DNA of 64,000 nucleotides from contig JAFIEV010000050.1 of NCBI GenBank assembly GCA_020832305.1, positions 88,264 through 152,263 of the forward strand, in the 5' to 3' direction. Below the pieces are notes generated by a model. It did not search any database. It was not told the DNA's origin and saw only the letters and a program-made list of their open reading frames with translations. Positions within the stretch are counted from its first letter, which is position 1, and each line of letters opens with the position of its first letter. Of the stretch, positions 39,237-48,926 are shown piece after piece. The translations under genes and the position numbers were made by a program. The DNA is from Cyclobacteriaceae bacterium. Lineage in GTDB: Bacteria; Bacteroidota; Bacteroidia; Cytophagales; Cyclobacteriaceae.

Positions 39237-40307
39237 TTACAGCATAACGGTTTTCCCGGTGCGGAATGATTCATCGGCTGCCAGCACGATGCGCAAGCTG
39301 TTTACTGCACTTGATTGATGCTCGCTAAGGTCTGTTCCTTCCAGTATGGCTTTAAGAAAAAATGCCTGTTCCAGATCGCAAAGTCCCTGATGATCGGGTT
39401 CATCTGCGGTATTTACGATTTCATCCTTTTTGGTGAAATTGTCTATAGCATCTCTTTCGGCATAGTGAATTTTAAGCCTGTTGGTTTTAGTATGCGAATC
39501 TATATCATCTGAACCTTTCTCAGCATTGATCTCGGTATCCATAATATTTACGCAACCATTAGGTCCAATAACGTCTTTGATAAAAAAGGCTACTTCACTC
39601 ATCATGGGGCCCCAACCGGCTTCGTACCAACCGACTGAGCCATCATCGAAACGGACCTGTAATTGGCCATAGTTGTACATATTTTCAGCAATCTGATCGG
39701 TGAGCCTTGCGCCGATGGCTGAAACAGAAACCGGGTTAGCCCCTGTCATCTGGCACATCACATCGACATAATGTACGCCACAATCCACAATGGGCGACAT
39801 TGACTCCATAAGCTTAAGGTGTGTATGCCATGTACGGCCACTGCTTTGCTGGTTGAGGTTCATGCGCATAACGAGGGGCTTGCCTAGTCCCTGGGCAATT
39901 TCAATGAATTTTATCCATGAAGGATGAACCCTCAAGATATACCCGATCACCAGCACTTTACCTGATTTTTGTGCTTTTTCAACGATGCGTTCCGCTTCTT
40001 CGACGGTAGTTGCGAGCGGTTTTTCTACGAATACGTGACAACCTGCATCCAAGGCTTTTACAGCCAGTGCGGCATGTGTATCGGGATAGGTGCAAATGGC
40101 TACTGCATCAGGTTTTGCCGCTGCAATGGCGGTATCAAAATCGTCAAATTGTCGAACCCCGCCCAGTTCTTCAGAAAGCTTCTCCCGATTGTCAGGGTAA
40201 CGATCTACAAGGCCTACCAGATCAAAACCTTCCAGACTATGATAGGCACGGGCATGTGATGATCCCATGTTCCCACAGCCCACCACCATAACGCGAATTT
40301 TTTCCAT
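39237..40307 (-). CDS. Gfo/Idh/MocA-family oxidoreductase
   Basis: Seen: 356 residues from the ATG at 40307 (MEKIRVMVVGCGNMG). N-terminal Rossmann domain with VVGCGNMGSSHARAYH, the EKPLATTVEEAERI motif holding the catalytic Lys, and a C-terminal alpha/beta domain with SPIVDCGVHYVDVM (catalytic Asp/His region). Known: members oxidise sugars or inositols with bound NAD(P). No signal peptide, so cytoplasmic. It is divergent from a DeoR-type regulator across 222 bases and ends at its own terminator, so it may be a one-gene transcript under that regulator. The substrate is a sugar or cyclitol, unidentified. Confidence 0.9.
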   Translation of the reverse strand: MEKIRVMVVGCGNMGSSHARAYHSLEGFDLVGLVDRYPDNREKLSEELGGVRQFDDFDTAIAAAKPDAVAICTYPDTHAALAVKALDAGCHVFVEKPLATTVEEAERIVEKAQKSGKVLVIGYILRVHPSWIKFIEIAQGLGKPLVMRMNLNQQSSGRTWHTHLKLMESMSPIVDCGVHYVDVMCQMTGANPVSVSAIGARLTDQIAENMYNYGQLQVRFDDGSVGWYEAGWGPMMSEVAFFIKDVIGPNGCVNIMDTEINAEKGSDDIDSHTKTNRLKIHYAERDAIDNFTKKDEIVNTADEPDHQGLCDLEQAFFLKAILEGTDLSEHQSSAVNSLRIVLAADESFRTGKTVML

Positions 40308-40529
40308 TGTAATCACTTTTATAATTATGTGCCGAAAATAGAACAAAAAGTAGCAATTTGAAAACTGTGTGCGCCAACAGTTTAATTTTTTTAGTTTAGA
40401 GATGCAAAAATCTTCAGTAAAGACAAGTAAATTTGTCGTGACTTATGCAATTCATGCCGAAAGCCTCGGTATGTGATTTATTTTAAATATATTCGCCACA
40501 AAAGTAGTTGTACTCATATTTTTTCCATC

Positions 40530-41297
40530 ATGTTAGCGAACCAAAGAAGAGAAAAAATCATGGCGCTCATAAGGGAGGATGGTCACGCCAAGGTAAATCA
40601 ATTGAGTAAAATTTTTAAGGTTACTGAAGTAACCATACGCCAGGACCTCGAAAAACTCGAAAAAGAAGGGCTGATTGAAAGAGAACATGGCGGTGCATTT
40701 CTCAAAAATGTAAGCAGTCAGGTAAAGAGTATTACTTTGCAAAACCAGGATTTTATGGCAGAAAAAGAAGCCATTGCCCAAAAAGCCCTGGATTTTATCA
40801 AAGATGGAGATACCATTATCCTCGATTCAGGGTCTACAACGACAGAAATAGCAAAAATAATGACCGGCTTTACCAACCTCACCGTTATAACCAATGCCCT
40901 TAACATAGCCCTGATTTTGGGAGCAGACCCTGGTATAACTGTGGTGGTTACCGGTGGTGAGTTTAAAGCCCCTACCCTTTCATTGACAGGGCAAAAAGCA
41001 GCAGATTTTTTTGAAAACCTCCACGTTGACAAACTTTTTCTGGCAACCGCCGGCATTACTTTGAAATCAGGGCTCACCTACCCCAGCATCAGTGATATCT
41101 GTGTAAAAAGGGCCATGATCGAATCTGCTAATACGGTTTATCTCGTAGCCGACTCCTCAAAAATCGGAAAAAGTTCATTTGCAAGTCTGGGCGCTCTTTC
41201 ACTGATCGATTTTCTCATTACCGATTCTAAAATTCAAGAAAGGGAAATGGTACAACTCAGGGAGCATGATATAAAAGTGCTTACCGCAGGTGAATAA
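40530..41297 (+). CDS. DeoR/GlpR-family transcriptional regulator
   Basis: Seen: 255 residues from the ATG at 40530 (MLANQRREKIMALI). The DeoR-type HTH runs NQLSKIFKVTEVTIRQDLEKLEKEGLIEREHGGAFL. The DeoRC sensor domain has AQKALDFIKDGDTIILDSGSTTTEIA, NALNIALILG and FLATAGIT. Known: DeoR proteins repress sugar operons and sense sugar phosphates. It is divergent from the Gfo/Idh gene. The sialidase pair is on the opposite strand and the transporter operon starts 3.3 kb on. I infer control of the adjacent carbohydrate genes; no operator repeat could be assigned with confidence. Confidence 0.92.
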   Translation: MLANQRREKIMALIREDGHAKVNQLSKIFKVTEVTIRQDLEKLEKEGLIEREHGGAFLKNVSSQVKSITLQNQDFMAEKEAIAQKALDFIKDGDTIILDSGSTTTEIAKIMTGFTNLTVITNALNIALILGADPGITVVVTGGEFKAPTLSLTGQKAADFFENLHVDKLFLATAGITLKSGLTYPSISDICVKRAMIESANTVYLVADSSKIGKSSFASLGALSLIDFLITDSKIQEREMVQLREHDIKVLTAGE

Positions 41298-41391
41298 TGC
41301 GCAATTAAAGAATTAAGAATTAAAGCGATAGGGAGAGCCAGAAGCTCGAATCTTTAACCTAACTCCCCTATTTCGCAGCACACATCAACCA

Positions 41392-42609
41392 TCAAGGTTT
41401 CCAGATAGCAGCTTCAATATAAGAATGCGGGCGGTCTTCCCTTGCCAGATAATACATCGCCACTATGTTTCCATCAGCATTTTGTACAACCTGCGGGTAA
41501 CCCATATCATAGGTAAATGGATTGTATATGGCTGTAGCTTCTTCGCCCCATGGATTGTCCCTTATTTCGGTTTCTTCTCCCCATGTTTTTCCATGATCTT
41601 CACTGTATCGCATCATCATTTTACTCAAACTACGATTGGCATATACACACACAAGACGGCCATCTTTCAGCAAAGTAAGGGCGGGAGGATTTCCGTTATG
41701 GATACCTGTTTCTGTTACTTTGCTCAAAAATCTCCAGTTTTCACCACGGTCTTCACTAATGTACGCATCAATCCAGCAGGGTTGCTCGGTATCAAAAGGA
41801 TTTCGTCTTCTGGCAGTCGTAATAATCGTATTGTCATTGAGTCTGACCGTCGAAAGCATAACTGCCCTGTAATCATCGGTCCAGGGAACAATCCAGGAAA
41901 CAAAGTGAAAACTCTTACCTCCATCTTTAGATCTGACCACGAAAGGCTTATCCCTTCTGCTGCCAAATTCCAATTCCGGATTTCGGGCGGTCATGATTAC
42001 CAGTATGGTTCGTTCACCATCGGCCAGATAACTGGTTCTTGAAGTAATTTCCATTCCTTCGAGTTCTGGCGCATCATTGAGCTCATTAAACCTGTAAGGA
42101 CCAGCCCATGACTTTCCCCTGTCGTAAGAATAAAAAAAGAAACCCTGGGTATCTGCATTGCCGTGATATCCATCTGCCCCTACCCGCATGGCAAAATCGG
42201 GGTGATTAAACTGTATTCCTCCAGGGCTTTCTTCTACTGCTGTTATATCTCCCACATAACCCTCAGGGTCTTCGGTTGTCCAGGTTTTACCCCCATCCAA
42301 ACTTCTCGCCAGTTTGCTTATATAAGGCTCCTGAATATAATGATAGCCTTCCTGCACCCTTTTTCCATCGGTAAAGCCCACCAGGATCTCTTTTCCATTA
42401 TCCCAGTTCCACATACCATTATTGGCCGGCCATGCCCTGAATCTGCCTTCCTCTGCTGAAACAACCACGTAATTAATAGCTGAATCCTGCGATTGTTCTT
42501 TTTTGGCACTGCATGAAATAAAAAACAAGAAAATGACCATCAACAGTGAGGAAAAATTTTCTTTTAAGGGCTTGACAAATAATGTTGTATAATTCTTTGC
42601 TACCGACAT
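41392..42609 (-). CDS. BNR-repeat sialidase-like lipoprotein, copy 1
   Basis: Seen: 405 residues from the ATG at 42609, with a signal-II peptide ending FFISCSAKKE. The mature part has five Asp-box-like motifs: SLDGGKTW, SYDRGKSW, SKDGGKSF, SEDRGENW and SEDHGKTW, one per blade of a six-bladed propeller. An Arg in RFRAWP and in the RRRNPFD block could bind a carboxylate. Known: exo-alpha-sialidases and other exported glycosidases share this fold. Bona fide sialidases carry a FRIP motif, which I do not see, so the substrate is uncertain. It is a close tandem paralogue of the gene at 42866-44092. Confidence 0.82.
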   Translation of the reverse strand: MSVAKNYTTLFVKPLKENFSSLLMVIFLFFISCSAKKEQSQDSAINYVVVSAEEGRFRAWPANNGMWNWDNGKEILVGFTDGKRVQEGYHYIQEPYISKLARSLDGGKTWTTEDPEGYVGDITAVEESPGGIQFNHPDFAMRVGADGYHGNADTQGFFFYSYDRGKSWAGPYRFNELNDAPELEGMEITSRTSYLADGERTILVIMTARNPELEFGSRRDKPFVVRSKDGGKSFHFVSWIVPWTDDYRAVMLSTVRLNDNTIITTARRRNPFDTEQPCWIDAYISEDRGENWRFLSKVTETGIHNGNPPALTLLKDGRLVCVYANRSLSKMMMRYSEDHGKTWGEETEIRDNPWGEEATAIYNPFTYDMGYPQVVQNADGNIVAMYYLAREDRPHSYIEAAIWKP

Positions 42610-42689
42610 TGTAATAATATTTAAATTGAACTTGCTTATATAGTATACTCCTGATTGATGCAAATCCCTGCCTTGCCTGCAGGAGGGTG

Positions 42690-42732
42690 TGACTTTTGTC
42701 CATATTTATGTAAAGCCGGCTTTGACACCCGG
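42690..42732 (-). repeat. Degenerate dispersed palindromic repeat between sialidase paralogues
   Basis: The stretch TGACTTTTGTCC, then TATTTATGTAAAGCCGGC, then TTTGACACCCGG aligns with the copy at 63750-63800 with many substitutions, and its flanks hold the related CCTGCCTTGCCTGCAGG. It lies in the 256-base gap between the two tandem sialidase-like genes. Confidence 0.45.
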
Positions 42733-42865
42733 CCCACTGACAAAACCTTTTGAAACCAATATATACTATGGTACCAGGAATATCTACGAGCCAAGCTCCG
42801 AAATCATTGATCAAATCTCTCTTTAACTCATCGCCCATCAGCCATTATGGTCACGGCATCACGCA

Positions 42866-44092
42866 TTAAGGTTTCCAGATAGCAGCTTCAATATAGGAAT
42901 GCGGGCGTTCTTCCCTTGCCAGATAATATATTGCCACGATGTTGCCATCAACATTTTGTAAAACCTGCGGGTAACCCATATCAAAGGTATTTGGATTGTA
43001 CTTGGCTGTAGCTTCTTCACCCCACAGATTGTCCCTTATCACTGTTTCTTCGCCCCATGTTTTACCCTGATCTTCACTGTATCGCATCATCATTTTACTC
43101 ACATCACGGTTGGCATACACGCATACAAGCCGTCCATCCTTTAGTAAAGTAAGGGCGGGAGGGTTTCCGTTGTGCAAGCCTGTTTCACCGACCTTGCTCA
43201 AAAACCTCCAACTTTCACCACGGTCTTCACTGATGTAAGCATCAACCCAGCAGGGCTGTTCGGCATCAAAAGGATTTCGTCTTCTGGCGGTTGTTATTAT
43301 GGTGTTTTCATTCAGCCTTACCGTCGAAAGCATCACAGCGCGATAATCGTCAGTCAAGGGTACAATCCATGAAATAAACTGAAAGCTTTTACCTCCATCT
43401 TTTGACCTGGCGACAAAAGCCTTATCCCGCCCAAATTCCCATTCCGGTTTACGGGCTGTCATCATAATCAGAATAGTTTGTTCACCGTCGACCAGGTAAC
43501 TGGTTCTTGAAGTCATTTCCATTCCCTCGAGTTCCGGCGCATCATTGAGCTCAGTAAACCTGTAAGGACCAGCCCATGATTTACCTCTGTCGTAAGAATA
43601 AAAAAACAAACCCAGGGGATCGTCATTGCCGTGATAACCAATTGCTCCTACCCGCATGGCAAAATCTGGATGATTAAAGGTAATATCTCCCGGACTTTCG
43701 GTCACTTCTTTACCATCTCCCACATAACCCTCAGGGTCTTCGGTGTTCCAGGTTTTACCTCCATCCAAACTTCTCGCAAGTTTGCTTATATAAGGTTTCT
43801 CAATGAAATGAAATTCGTCACGCACCCTTTTTCCATCGGTAAAGCCCACCAGAATCTCTTTTCCATTATCCCAATTCCACAATCCGTTATTGGCCGGCCA
43901 TGCCCTGAATCTACCTTCCTCTGCTGAAACGATCACATAATTAATTCCTTCATCCTGGGTTTGCGCCTTGCTTTGTTCCTGTTTGCTACTACATGAAGCC
44001 AGAAAAATCATTCCGCTGATAATCAGTGAAAATAGCACGCCCTTCCTTTTTACAAAAACCATAAATGTTGCCTTACTAAATAAACCTGACAT
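42866..44092 (-). CDS. BNR-repeat sialidase-like lipoprotein, copy 2
   Basis: Seen: 408 residues, with a signal-II peptide ending IFLASCSSKQEQ and the same propeller with SLDGGKTW, SYDRGKSW, SKDGGKSF, SEDRGESW and SEDQGKTW. By eye most residues after position about 55 match copy 1, so this is a recent tandem duplication. Start could be the Met at 44062, which places the signal peptide nearer the N-terminus. Differences cluster in the loop after GKRV (QEGYHYIQE versus RDEFHFIEK) and after YVGD, which could change substrate preference. Its promoter should lie in the 539-base gap shared with the permease gene. Confidence 0.82.
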   Translation of the reverse strand: MSGLFSKATFMVFVKRKGVLFSLIISGMIFLASCSSKQEQSKAQTQDEGINYVIVSAEEGRFRAWPANNGLWNWDNGKEILVGFTDGKRVRDEFHFIEKPYISKLARSLDGGKTWNTEDPEGYVGDGKEVTESPGDITFNHPDFAMRVGAIGYHGNDDPLGLFFYSYDRGKSWAGPYRFTELNDAPELEGMEMTSRTSYLVDGEQTILIMMTARKPEWEFGRDKAFVARSKDGGKSFQFISWIVPLTDDYRAVMLSTVRLNENTIITTARRRNPFDAEQPCWVDAYISEDRGESWRFLSKVGETGLHNGNPPALTLLKDGRLVCVYANRDVSKMMMRYSEDQGKTWGEETVIRDNLWGEEATAKYNPNTFDMGYPQVLQNVDGNIVAIYYLAREERPHSYIEAAIWKP

Positions 44093-44631
44093 TTTTATAA
44101 TTATTTATATATTTAAGTATCTCGTTATAATACGTGCAGATATGTTTAAATGACCATTAAAAAATGATAAAATTATTTAATTAAAGCTTTCATTCACACA
44201 TTCACATTTTCGCTATCGCACACCATTTTTCTTTTCAAATGGGCATTAATTTTTTCAAGTTAATTATTTAATGTGTAACCCTTCTGAAGCAAGGTACATT
44301 ATTATGGTTTTTAATAATAAACAATCCAATGTCTTTTAGTTAAAGATAAGATTGGTTTATGATGTGTATAATATGGTTTTTCTGTTTTTTTGACTCTCTA
44401 ATTACTGATCAATTTGGTCTGATGATTTCCCGTGATTTCGGTTTCACCTCAATTAACATCCCGTGAGGTACAATGATCGTATTCTCCCGTCCATCCTAAA
44501 CCATCTGCTCTGAATCGGAGTCGCTACTGAGATGACACAAATTAAATCAGCAAAAAATTTTCGTTTATTTTTGTTTTTATTTATTATTTTTTTCTTTTAC
44601 TTAGAAGTCAGATTCTAAATAAGCACTTTAT
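44093..44631. promoter_or_regulatory. Divergent regulatory region between sialidase copy 2 and permease
   Basis: This 539-base AT-rich stretch separates two divergent transcripts. On the plus strand TATTTTTG at 44566-44573 fits the Bacteroidota -7 box TAnnTTTG, 58 bases before the permease ATG, without a good -33 TTTG. No gene or long palindrome is visible. Both operons could be coordinately controlled from here. Confidence 0.4.
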
Positions 44632-45648
44632 ATGGTTTTAGTTCATAATTACAGCCTGGCCATCGTATTTTTTGCGCTCACGATGATTTGCTGGGGATCG
44701 TGGCCAAATACCCAAAAACTCGCTGCCAAAACCTGGCGCTTTGAATTGTTTTACTGGGATATGGTAACAGGATTGCTGCTCCTTTCCCTTCTGGCCGCAT
44801 TCACCCTGGGTTCTATGGGTGCAGACGGACGTACTTTTATACAAGACCTTCAGCAGGCTGAACTTACCTCCATGGGCTCTGCTTTCCTGGGTGGCGTAGT
44901 CTGGAATATCGGCAATCTGTTGCTGGTGGCCGCTATTGCAGTGGCCGGCATGGCTGTAGGGTTTCCCATTGGCGGCGGTATAGCCTGGGTACTCGGTATT
45001 GCTGTCAATTATTTTCTGGTTGTAATGCGAAGCGGTCAGTCCCCCGACAATGACACATTGCTCTGGATGGGCGTTTCGGTGATTGTTATAGCCATTTATC
45101 TCAGCATGATATCCTATAAAAAGCTGGCAAGCAGTAAACAAAAAACCACCGCAACCGGCATTATTTTGTCTGTTCTGGCTGGTATTCTCATTGCTTTTTT
45201 TTACGGACTGGTCGTCAATGCACTCGATCCGGTCTTCGTAGAAGGGGGCGGTGGCACGCTGGCACCTTATTCAGGAGCCGTCTTTTTCGCCCTGGGCGCC
45301 TTTTTAAGCACCTTTATCATCAATCCGATTTTTATGGCCCGACCTGTACAGGGGGAGCCCGTGCAGATCTCAGCATATTTTAAAGGGAGTTTTACCACTC
45401 ATTTAACAGGTATTCTGGGTGGCGCCATCTGGATGACCGGTATGGTACTCAGCTTTATGGCGGTTGGTGCAGCAGGTCCGGCAATATCCTATGCACTTAG
45501 CAATGCAGCTCCGGTGGTGGCCATTCTCTGGGGGGTATTGGTTTGGCAGGAATTTAAAGGTGCGCCCAAAGGAACCAATACCTTACTTACCATCATGTTT
45601 GTATTGTATATCATAGGTTTGGTATTGATTACCATGGCCAAAGCCTGA
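44632..45648 (+). CDS. GRP-type sugar permease (drug/metabolite transporter superfamily)
   Basis: Seen: 338 residues with about ten hydrophobic helices. The N-terminal block CWGSWPNTQKLAAKTWRFELFYWD and the glycine-rich GMAVGFPIGGGIAWVLG and GAAGPAISYALSNAAPVVA segments are typical of glucose/ribose/rhamnose-type permeases and plant ureide permeases. Known: the family imports sugars or ureides by proton symport. It is the first gene of a plus-strand run ending at 52986; the next gene starts 8 bases later. I infer that it imports the sugar handled by the downstream isomerase, kinase and transketolase. Confidence 0.8.
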   Translation: MVLVHNYSLAIVFFALTMICWGSWPNTQKLAAKTWRFELFYWDMVTGLLLLSLLAAFTLGSMGADGRTFIQDLQQAELTSMGSAFLGGVVWNIGNLLLVAAIAVAGMAVGFPIGGGIAWVLGIAVNYFLVVMRSGQSPDNDTLLWMGVSVIVIAIYLSMISYKKLASSKQKTTATGIILSVLAGILIAFFYGLVVNALDPVFVEGGGGTLAPYSGAVFFALGAFLSTFIINPIFMARPVQGEPVQISAYFKGSFTTHLTGILGGAIWMTGMVLSFMAVGAAGPAISYALSNAAPVVAILWGVLVWQEFKGAPKGTNTLLTIMFVLYIIGLVLITMAKA

Positions 45649-45655
45649 AAAAATT

Positions 45656-46492
45656 ATGCAAAAGAATAAAATCGAAAATCTGAATACGAAATCCGAAAAT
45701 ATACGTAAGCGCATATTGCAAATTATTTTCGCAGCCAAGGCAGGGCATACCGGTGGCTCACTTTCTTCAGTGGATATTTTAACAGCTCTGTATTTTGAGG
45801 TGATGAAAACAGACCCTTCAAACCCTGATTGGAAAGAGAGAGACCGATTTATTATGTCGAAAGGTCACAGTGTGGAAGCTTTGTATTGCGTTTTATCTGC
45901 AGCCGGATATTTTGAGGATGCCATTCTCGAAACTTATGGAAACTTTAACTCTCCACTGGCAGGACACCCGACCCGTAAAATTCCCGGGATCGAACTAAAC
46001 AGTGGCGCCCTTGGGCATGGCTTGTCAGTCGGCACCGGTATGGCCCTGGCGGCAAAACGCGATGCATCTCTGGTAAGGGTTTTCGTATTGATGGGTGATG
46101 GGGAACAGGGTGAAGGCTCAATCTATGAAGCCGCTATGGCAGCTGCACATTATAAACTGTCAAATCTCACTGCCATCATTGACAGAAACCAACTGCAAAT
46201 CAGCGGCAATACCGAAGATGTTATGGCCATAAATTCAATTTACCAACGATGGGAAAGTCTGGGCTGGCATGTAACAGAATGTGATGGCCATAATCTGTAT
46301 GCTTTGTGCAATCAATTGTCAAATATGTCGCAGATACCAGATAAACCCCACCTCCTGATTGCACATACCATTAAGGGCAAAGGGGTTTCCTTTATGGAAA
46401 ATAATGTAAAATGGCATCATGGCGTACCCAACGATCAGCAATTCAAAGATGCCCTTAAAGAAATTGATCAACGATTAAGTTTAACTATATAG
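45656..46492 (+). CDS. Transketolase, N-terminal (ThDP) subunit
   Basis: Seen: 278 residues, the pyrophosphate-binding half of a split transketolase: AGHTGGSLSSVDILTALYF, FIMSKGHSVEALY, the ThDP motif GDGEQGEGSIYEAAM with IIDRNQLQ, and KGKGVSFMENNVKWHH. The C-terminal subunit is the next gene, overlapping by one base (TAGTG). Known: split transketolases occur in several sugar and sulfosugar pathways, including apulose-4-phosphate transketolase. Sitting beside a sugar isomerase and kinase, it is more likely pathway-specific than the pentose-phosphate enzyme. Substrate is inferred. Confidence 0.88.
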   Translation: MQKNKIENLNTKSENIRKRILQIIFAAKAGHTGGSLSSVDILTALYFEVMKTDPSNPDWKERDRFIMSKGHSVEALYCVLSAAGYFEDAILETYGNFNSPLAGHPTRKIPGIELNSGALGHGLSVGTGMALAAKRDASLVRVFVLMGDGEQGEGSIYEAAMAAAHYKLSNLTAIIDRNQLQISGNTEDVMAINSIYQRWESLGWHVTECDGHNLYALCNQLSNMSQIPDKPHLLIAHTIKGKGVSFMENNVKWHHGVPNDQQFKDALKEIDQRLSLTI

Positions 46493-47466
46493 TGGAAATT
46501 ATCACCAAAAATAAATCAGGCATTAATTCCATACCCTGCCGACAGGTTTTTACAGACTCCCTTTTACAACTCGCTCAGGCAGACCCGGGCATTATGGTGG
46601 TTACCTCCGATGCCCGGGGTTCTGTTACCCTTAACAAATTTGCTGATACCCTACCCGAACAGTTTGTGGAAGTGGGTATAGCAGAACAAAATGCAGTGGG
46701 CATAGGAGCCGGCCTGGCCGCCATGGGTAAAAAAGTATTCGTATGTGGCCCAGCCTGTTTTTATTCTACCCGTAGCCTTGAGCAGGTAAAAGTGGATGTC
46801 GCCTACAGCCAATATCCCGTAAAAATCATCGGTGTAAGCGGCGGTGTAAGCTATGGGGCACTAGGCAGTTCGCATCACAGCTTGCATGATATCGCGGCCA
46901 TGCGTACCTTCCCAGGTATGAGTGTTTTCCTGCCATCGGATAATGTGCAGACCCTATGGCTCACCCAAATGCTGGTGAATTATGATCAACCTGCCTACGT
47001 GCGCATGGGACGAGGCGCTGTGCCATTGATTTACCATAACCAAAAGGCCGTATTTCAAATCGGTAAAGCCAATACACTTAAAGAAGGGGATGATATTTGC
47101 CTGATAGGTACGGGTGAAACGGTATACCATTGCCTGCAAGCCGCGCTGATCCTTGAAAAAGATGGCATTCAGGCCCTGGTACTGGATATGCATACCCTAA
47201 AACCCTTTGATACGGATGCTGTAATCAAAGCAGCAAAGCTTACGGGTGCCATTCTTACTGCGGAGGAGCATTCCATCTTTGGCGGCCTCGGGGCTGCCGT
47301 GGCTGAAACGATTGCACAACACCATCCGGTACCGATGAAAATATCCGGAATCCCCGATGAAAATGCCATTCACGGAAGCTCAGCAGAGATTTATAACCAT
47401 TACGGACTTACTGCCGAAAGTCTTGCAGCCTCAGCCAAAATACTCATAAAAAGAAAAACCCGCTGA
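46492..47466 (+). CDS. Transketolase, C-terminal (Pyr) subunit
   Basis: Seen: 324 residues beginning with GTG that overlaps the TAG of the N-terminal subunit by one base, so translation is coupled. The pyrimidine domain has VVTSDARGSVTLNKF, the catalytic glutamate block EVGIAEQNAVGIGAGLAA, and SHHSLHDIAAMRTFPGM; the C-terminal domain has ILTAEEHSIFGGLGAAVAE. It forms a complex with the preceding subunit. Same operon as the permease, kinase and isomerase. Confidence 0.88.
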   Translation: MEIITKNKSGINSIPCRQVFTDSLLQLAQADPGIMVVTSDARGSVTLNKFADTLPEQFVEVGIAEQNAVGIGAGLAAMGKKVFVCGPACFYSTRSLEQVKVDVAYSQYPVKIIGVSGGVSYGALGSSHHSLHDIAAMRTFPGMSVFLPSDNVQTLWLTQMLVNYDQPAYVRMGRGAVPLIYHNQKAVFQIGKANTLKEGDDICLIGTGETVYHCLQAALILEKDGIQALVLDMHTLKPFDTDAVIKAAKLTGAILTAEEHSIFGGLGAAVAETIAQHHPVPMKISGIPDENAIHGSSAEIYNHYGLTAESLAASAKILIKRKTR

Positions 47467-47482
47467 TTCAATATTTTTAATA

Positions 47483-48922
47483 ATGATATTTATGATCCGA
47501 TCCATCATTTCTACCTTTATTATTTTCGCCATTTGCCTTGCTGCTTCCGCACAGGAGAGACATAGAATTGTTATTCTCACCGATATAGAAAATGAACCGG
47601 ATGATGCGCAATCCCTTGTAAGATACCTTACCTATTCCAATCAATGGGATACCGAAGGCATCGTTGCCACTACCTCATGCTGGCAAAGGGACCAAATTGC
47701 CGACTGGCGCATCTATGAAATACTGGAAGCATATGGAAAAGTGCAACAACAGCTCAACAAGCATGAGCCCGGATATCCTGAAAAAGATGCCCTGGTTAAA
47801 ATGGTTAAAAAAGGATATCCCGATTTTGGCATGAATGCTGTCGGTCCTGATAAAGACAGCGAAGGCTCCGACTGGATTATCCAGGTGCTGGATAAAAAAG
47901 ACGACAGGCCGGTCTGGGTACTGGTTTGGGGCGGTGCCAATACCCTCGCGCAAGCGCTTTGGAAGCTGCAGCAAACCCGTCCGGCTTCAGAAGTAAATAG
48001 TCTCGTAAAAAAATTGCGGGTATATACGATCTCTGATCAGGACAATTCGGGCCCCTGGATGCGAAGGGTCTTTCCTGACCTGTTTTATATCGTGAGTCCT
48101 GGTTTTCATGAAAACAATGAAACAGCATACCACTACGCTACATGGATCGGCATATCAGGCGAGCGCTGGTATAAATTTCCCAGTGGTGCCGACACTACCC
48201 TGATAGATAACCCCTGGGTTCATGAAAATGTGCAGAAAAACCATGGACCCTTAGGCACTGAGTATCCCGATATTGAATATGCTATGGAAGGGGATACGCC
48301 CACTTTCCTCTACCTGATCAACAATGGACTCGGCGTACCAGAAAGACCTGACTATGGATCATGGGGCGGCCGCTATGAACTGTACACCCCTCCCTTCAAA
48401 AAATGGTTTCACGAACCTGAAACCCGGCCCATCTGGACCAACACCGAAGATATGCTGAAAGTAAAAGGAAAAACCTATATATCCGCGCAGGCCACCATCT
48501 GGCGATGGAGGACACATTTTCAGAACGATTTTGCCGCCCGTATGGACTGGTGCGTGAAGGATTACAAAAATGCCAACCACCCCCCGGTGGCCCGGCTCAA
48601 TCATCCCAATATATTAACCGTTCACTCCGGTGAAAAAGTAAGCCTCGATGCAAGCAACAGCAGCGATCCGGATGGTGATAAACTTAGCTATCACTGGTAT
48701 CTCTATTTTGAACCCGGCAGCTATCTTTTATTTACCGATTACCAGAAAAACAAAAACCATAGCCTCGACATTGAAAATCACAATCAGCCCAAAGCCCAAT
48801 TTATTGCACCTGATGTAGATATCCCTCAGGACATGCACCTCATTCTCGAAGTAACGGATAATGGCAGTCCGGCCCTTACCCGGTACCAAAGGGTTATTGT
48901 AAACATACTTCCCAAAAAGTAA
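47483..48922 (+). CDS. Secreted DUF1593 (nucleoside-hydrolase-like) protein
   Basis: Seen: 479 residues with a signal peptide (ending near LAASAQ). Residues about 25-360 match DUF1593: ILTDIENEPDDAQSLVRYL resembles the calcium-binding DxDD loop of nucleoside hydrolases, with VWVLVWGGANTLAQALW and SDQDNSGPWMRRVFP later. The C-terminal about 100 residues form a beta domain with the DASNSSDPDGDKLSYHW motif. Known: the family includes the cellulose-binding Sde182 protein of Saccharophagus. In this operon it is the one exported hydrolase, so it may release the sugar that the permease imports. It lies 16 bases from the transketolase gene. Confidence 0.82.
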   Translation: MIFMIRSIISTFIIFAICLAASAQERHRIVILTDIENEPDDAQSLVRYLTYSNQWDTEGIVATTSCWQRDQIADWRIYEILEAYGKVQQQLNKHEPGYPEKDALVKMVKKGYPDFGMNAVGPDKDSEGSDWIIQVLDKKDDRPVWVLVWGGANTLAQALWKLQQTRPASEVNSLVKKLRVYTISDQDNSGPWMRRVFPDLFYIVSPGFHENNETAYHYATWIGISGERWYKFPSGADTTLIDNPWVHENVQKNHGPLGTEYPDIEYAMEGDTPTFLYLINNGLGVPERPDYGSWGGRYELYTPPFKKWFHEPETRPIWTNTEDMLKVKGKTYISAQATIWRWRTHFQNDFAARMDWCVKDYKNANHPPVARLNHPNILTVHSGEKVSLDASNSSDPDGDKLSYHWYLYFEPGSYLLFTDYQKNKNHSLDIENHNQPKAQFIAPDVDIPQDMHLILEVTDNGSPALTRYQRVIVNILPKK

Positions 48923-48926
48923 AACT

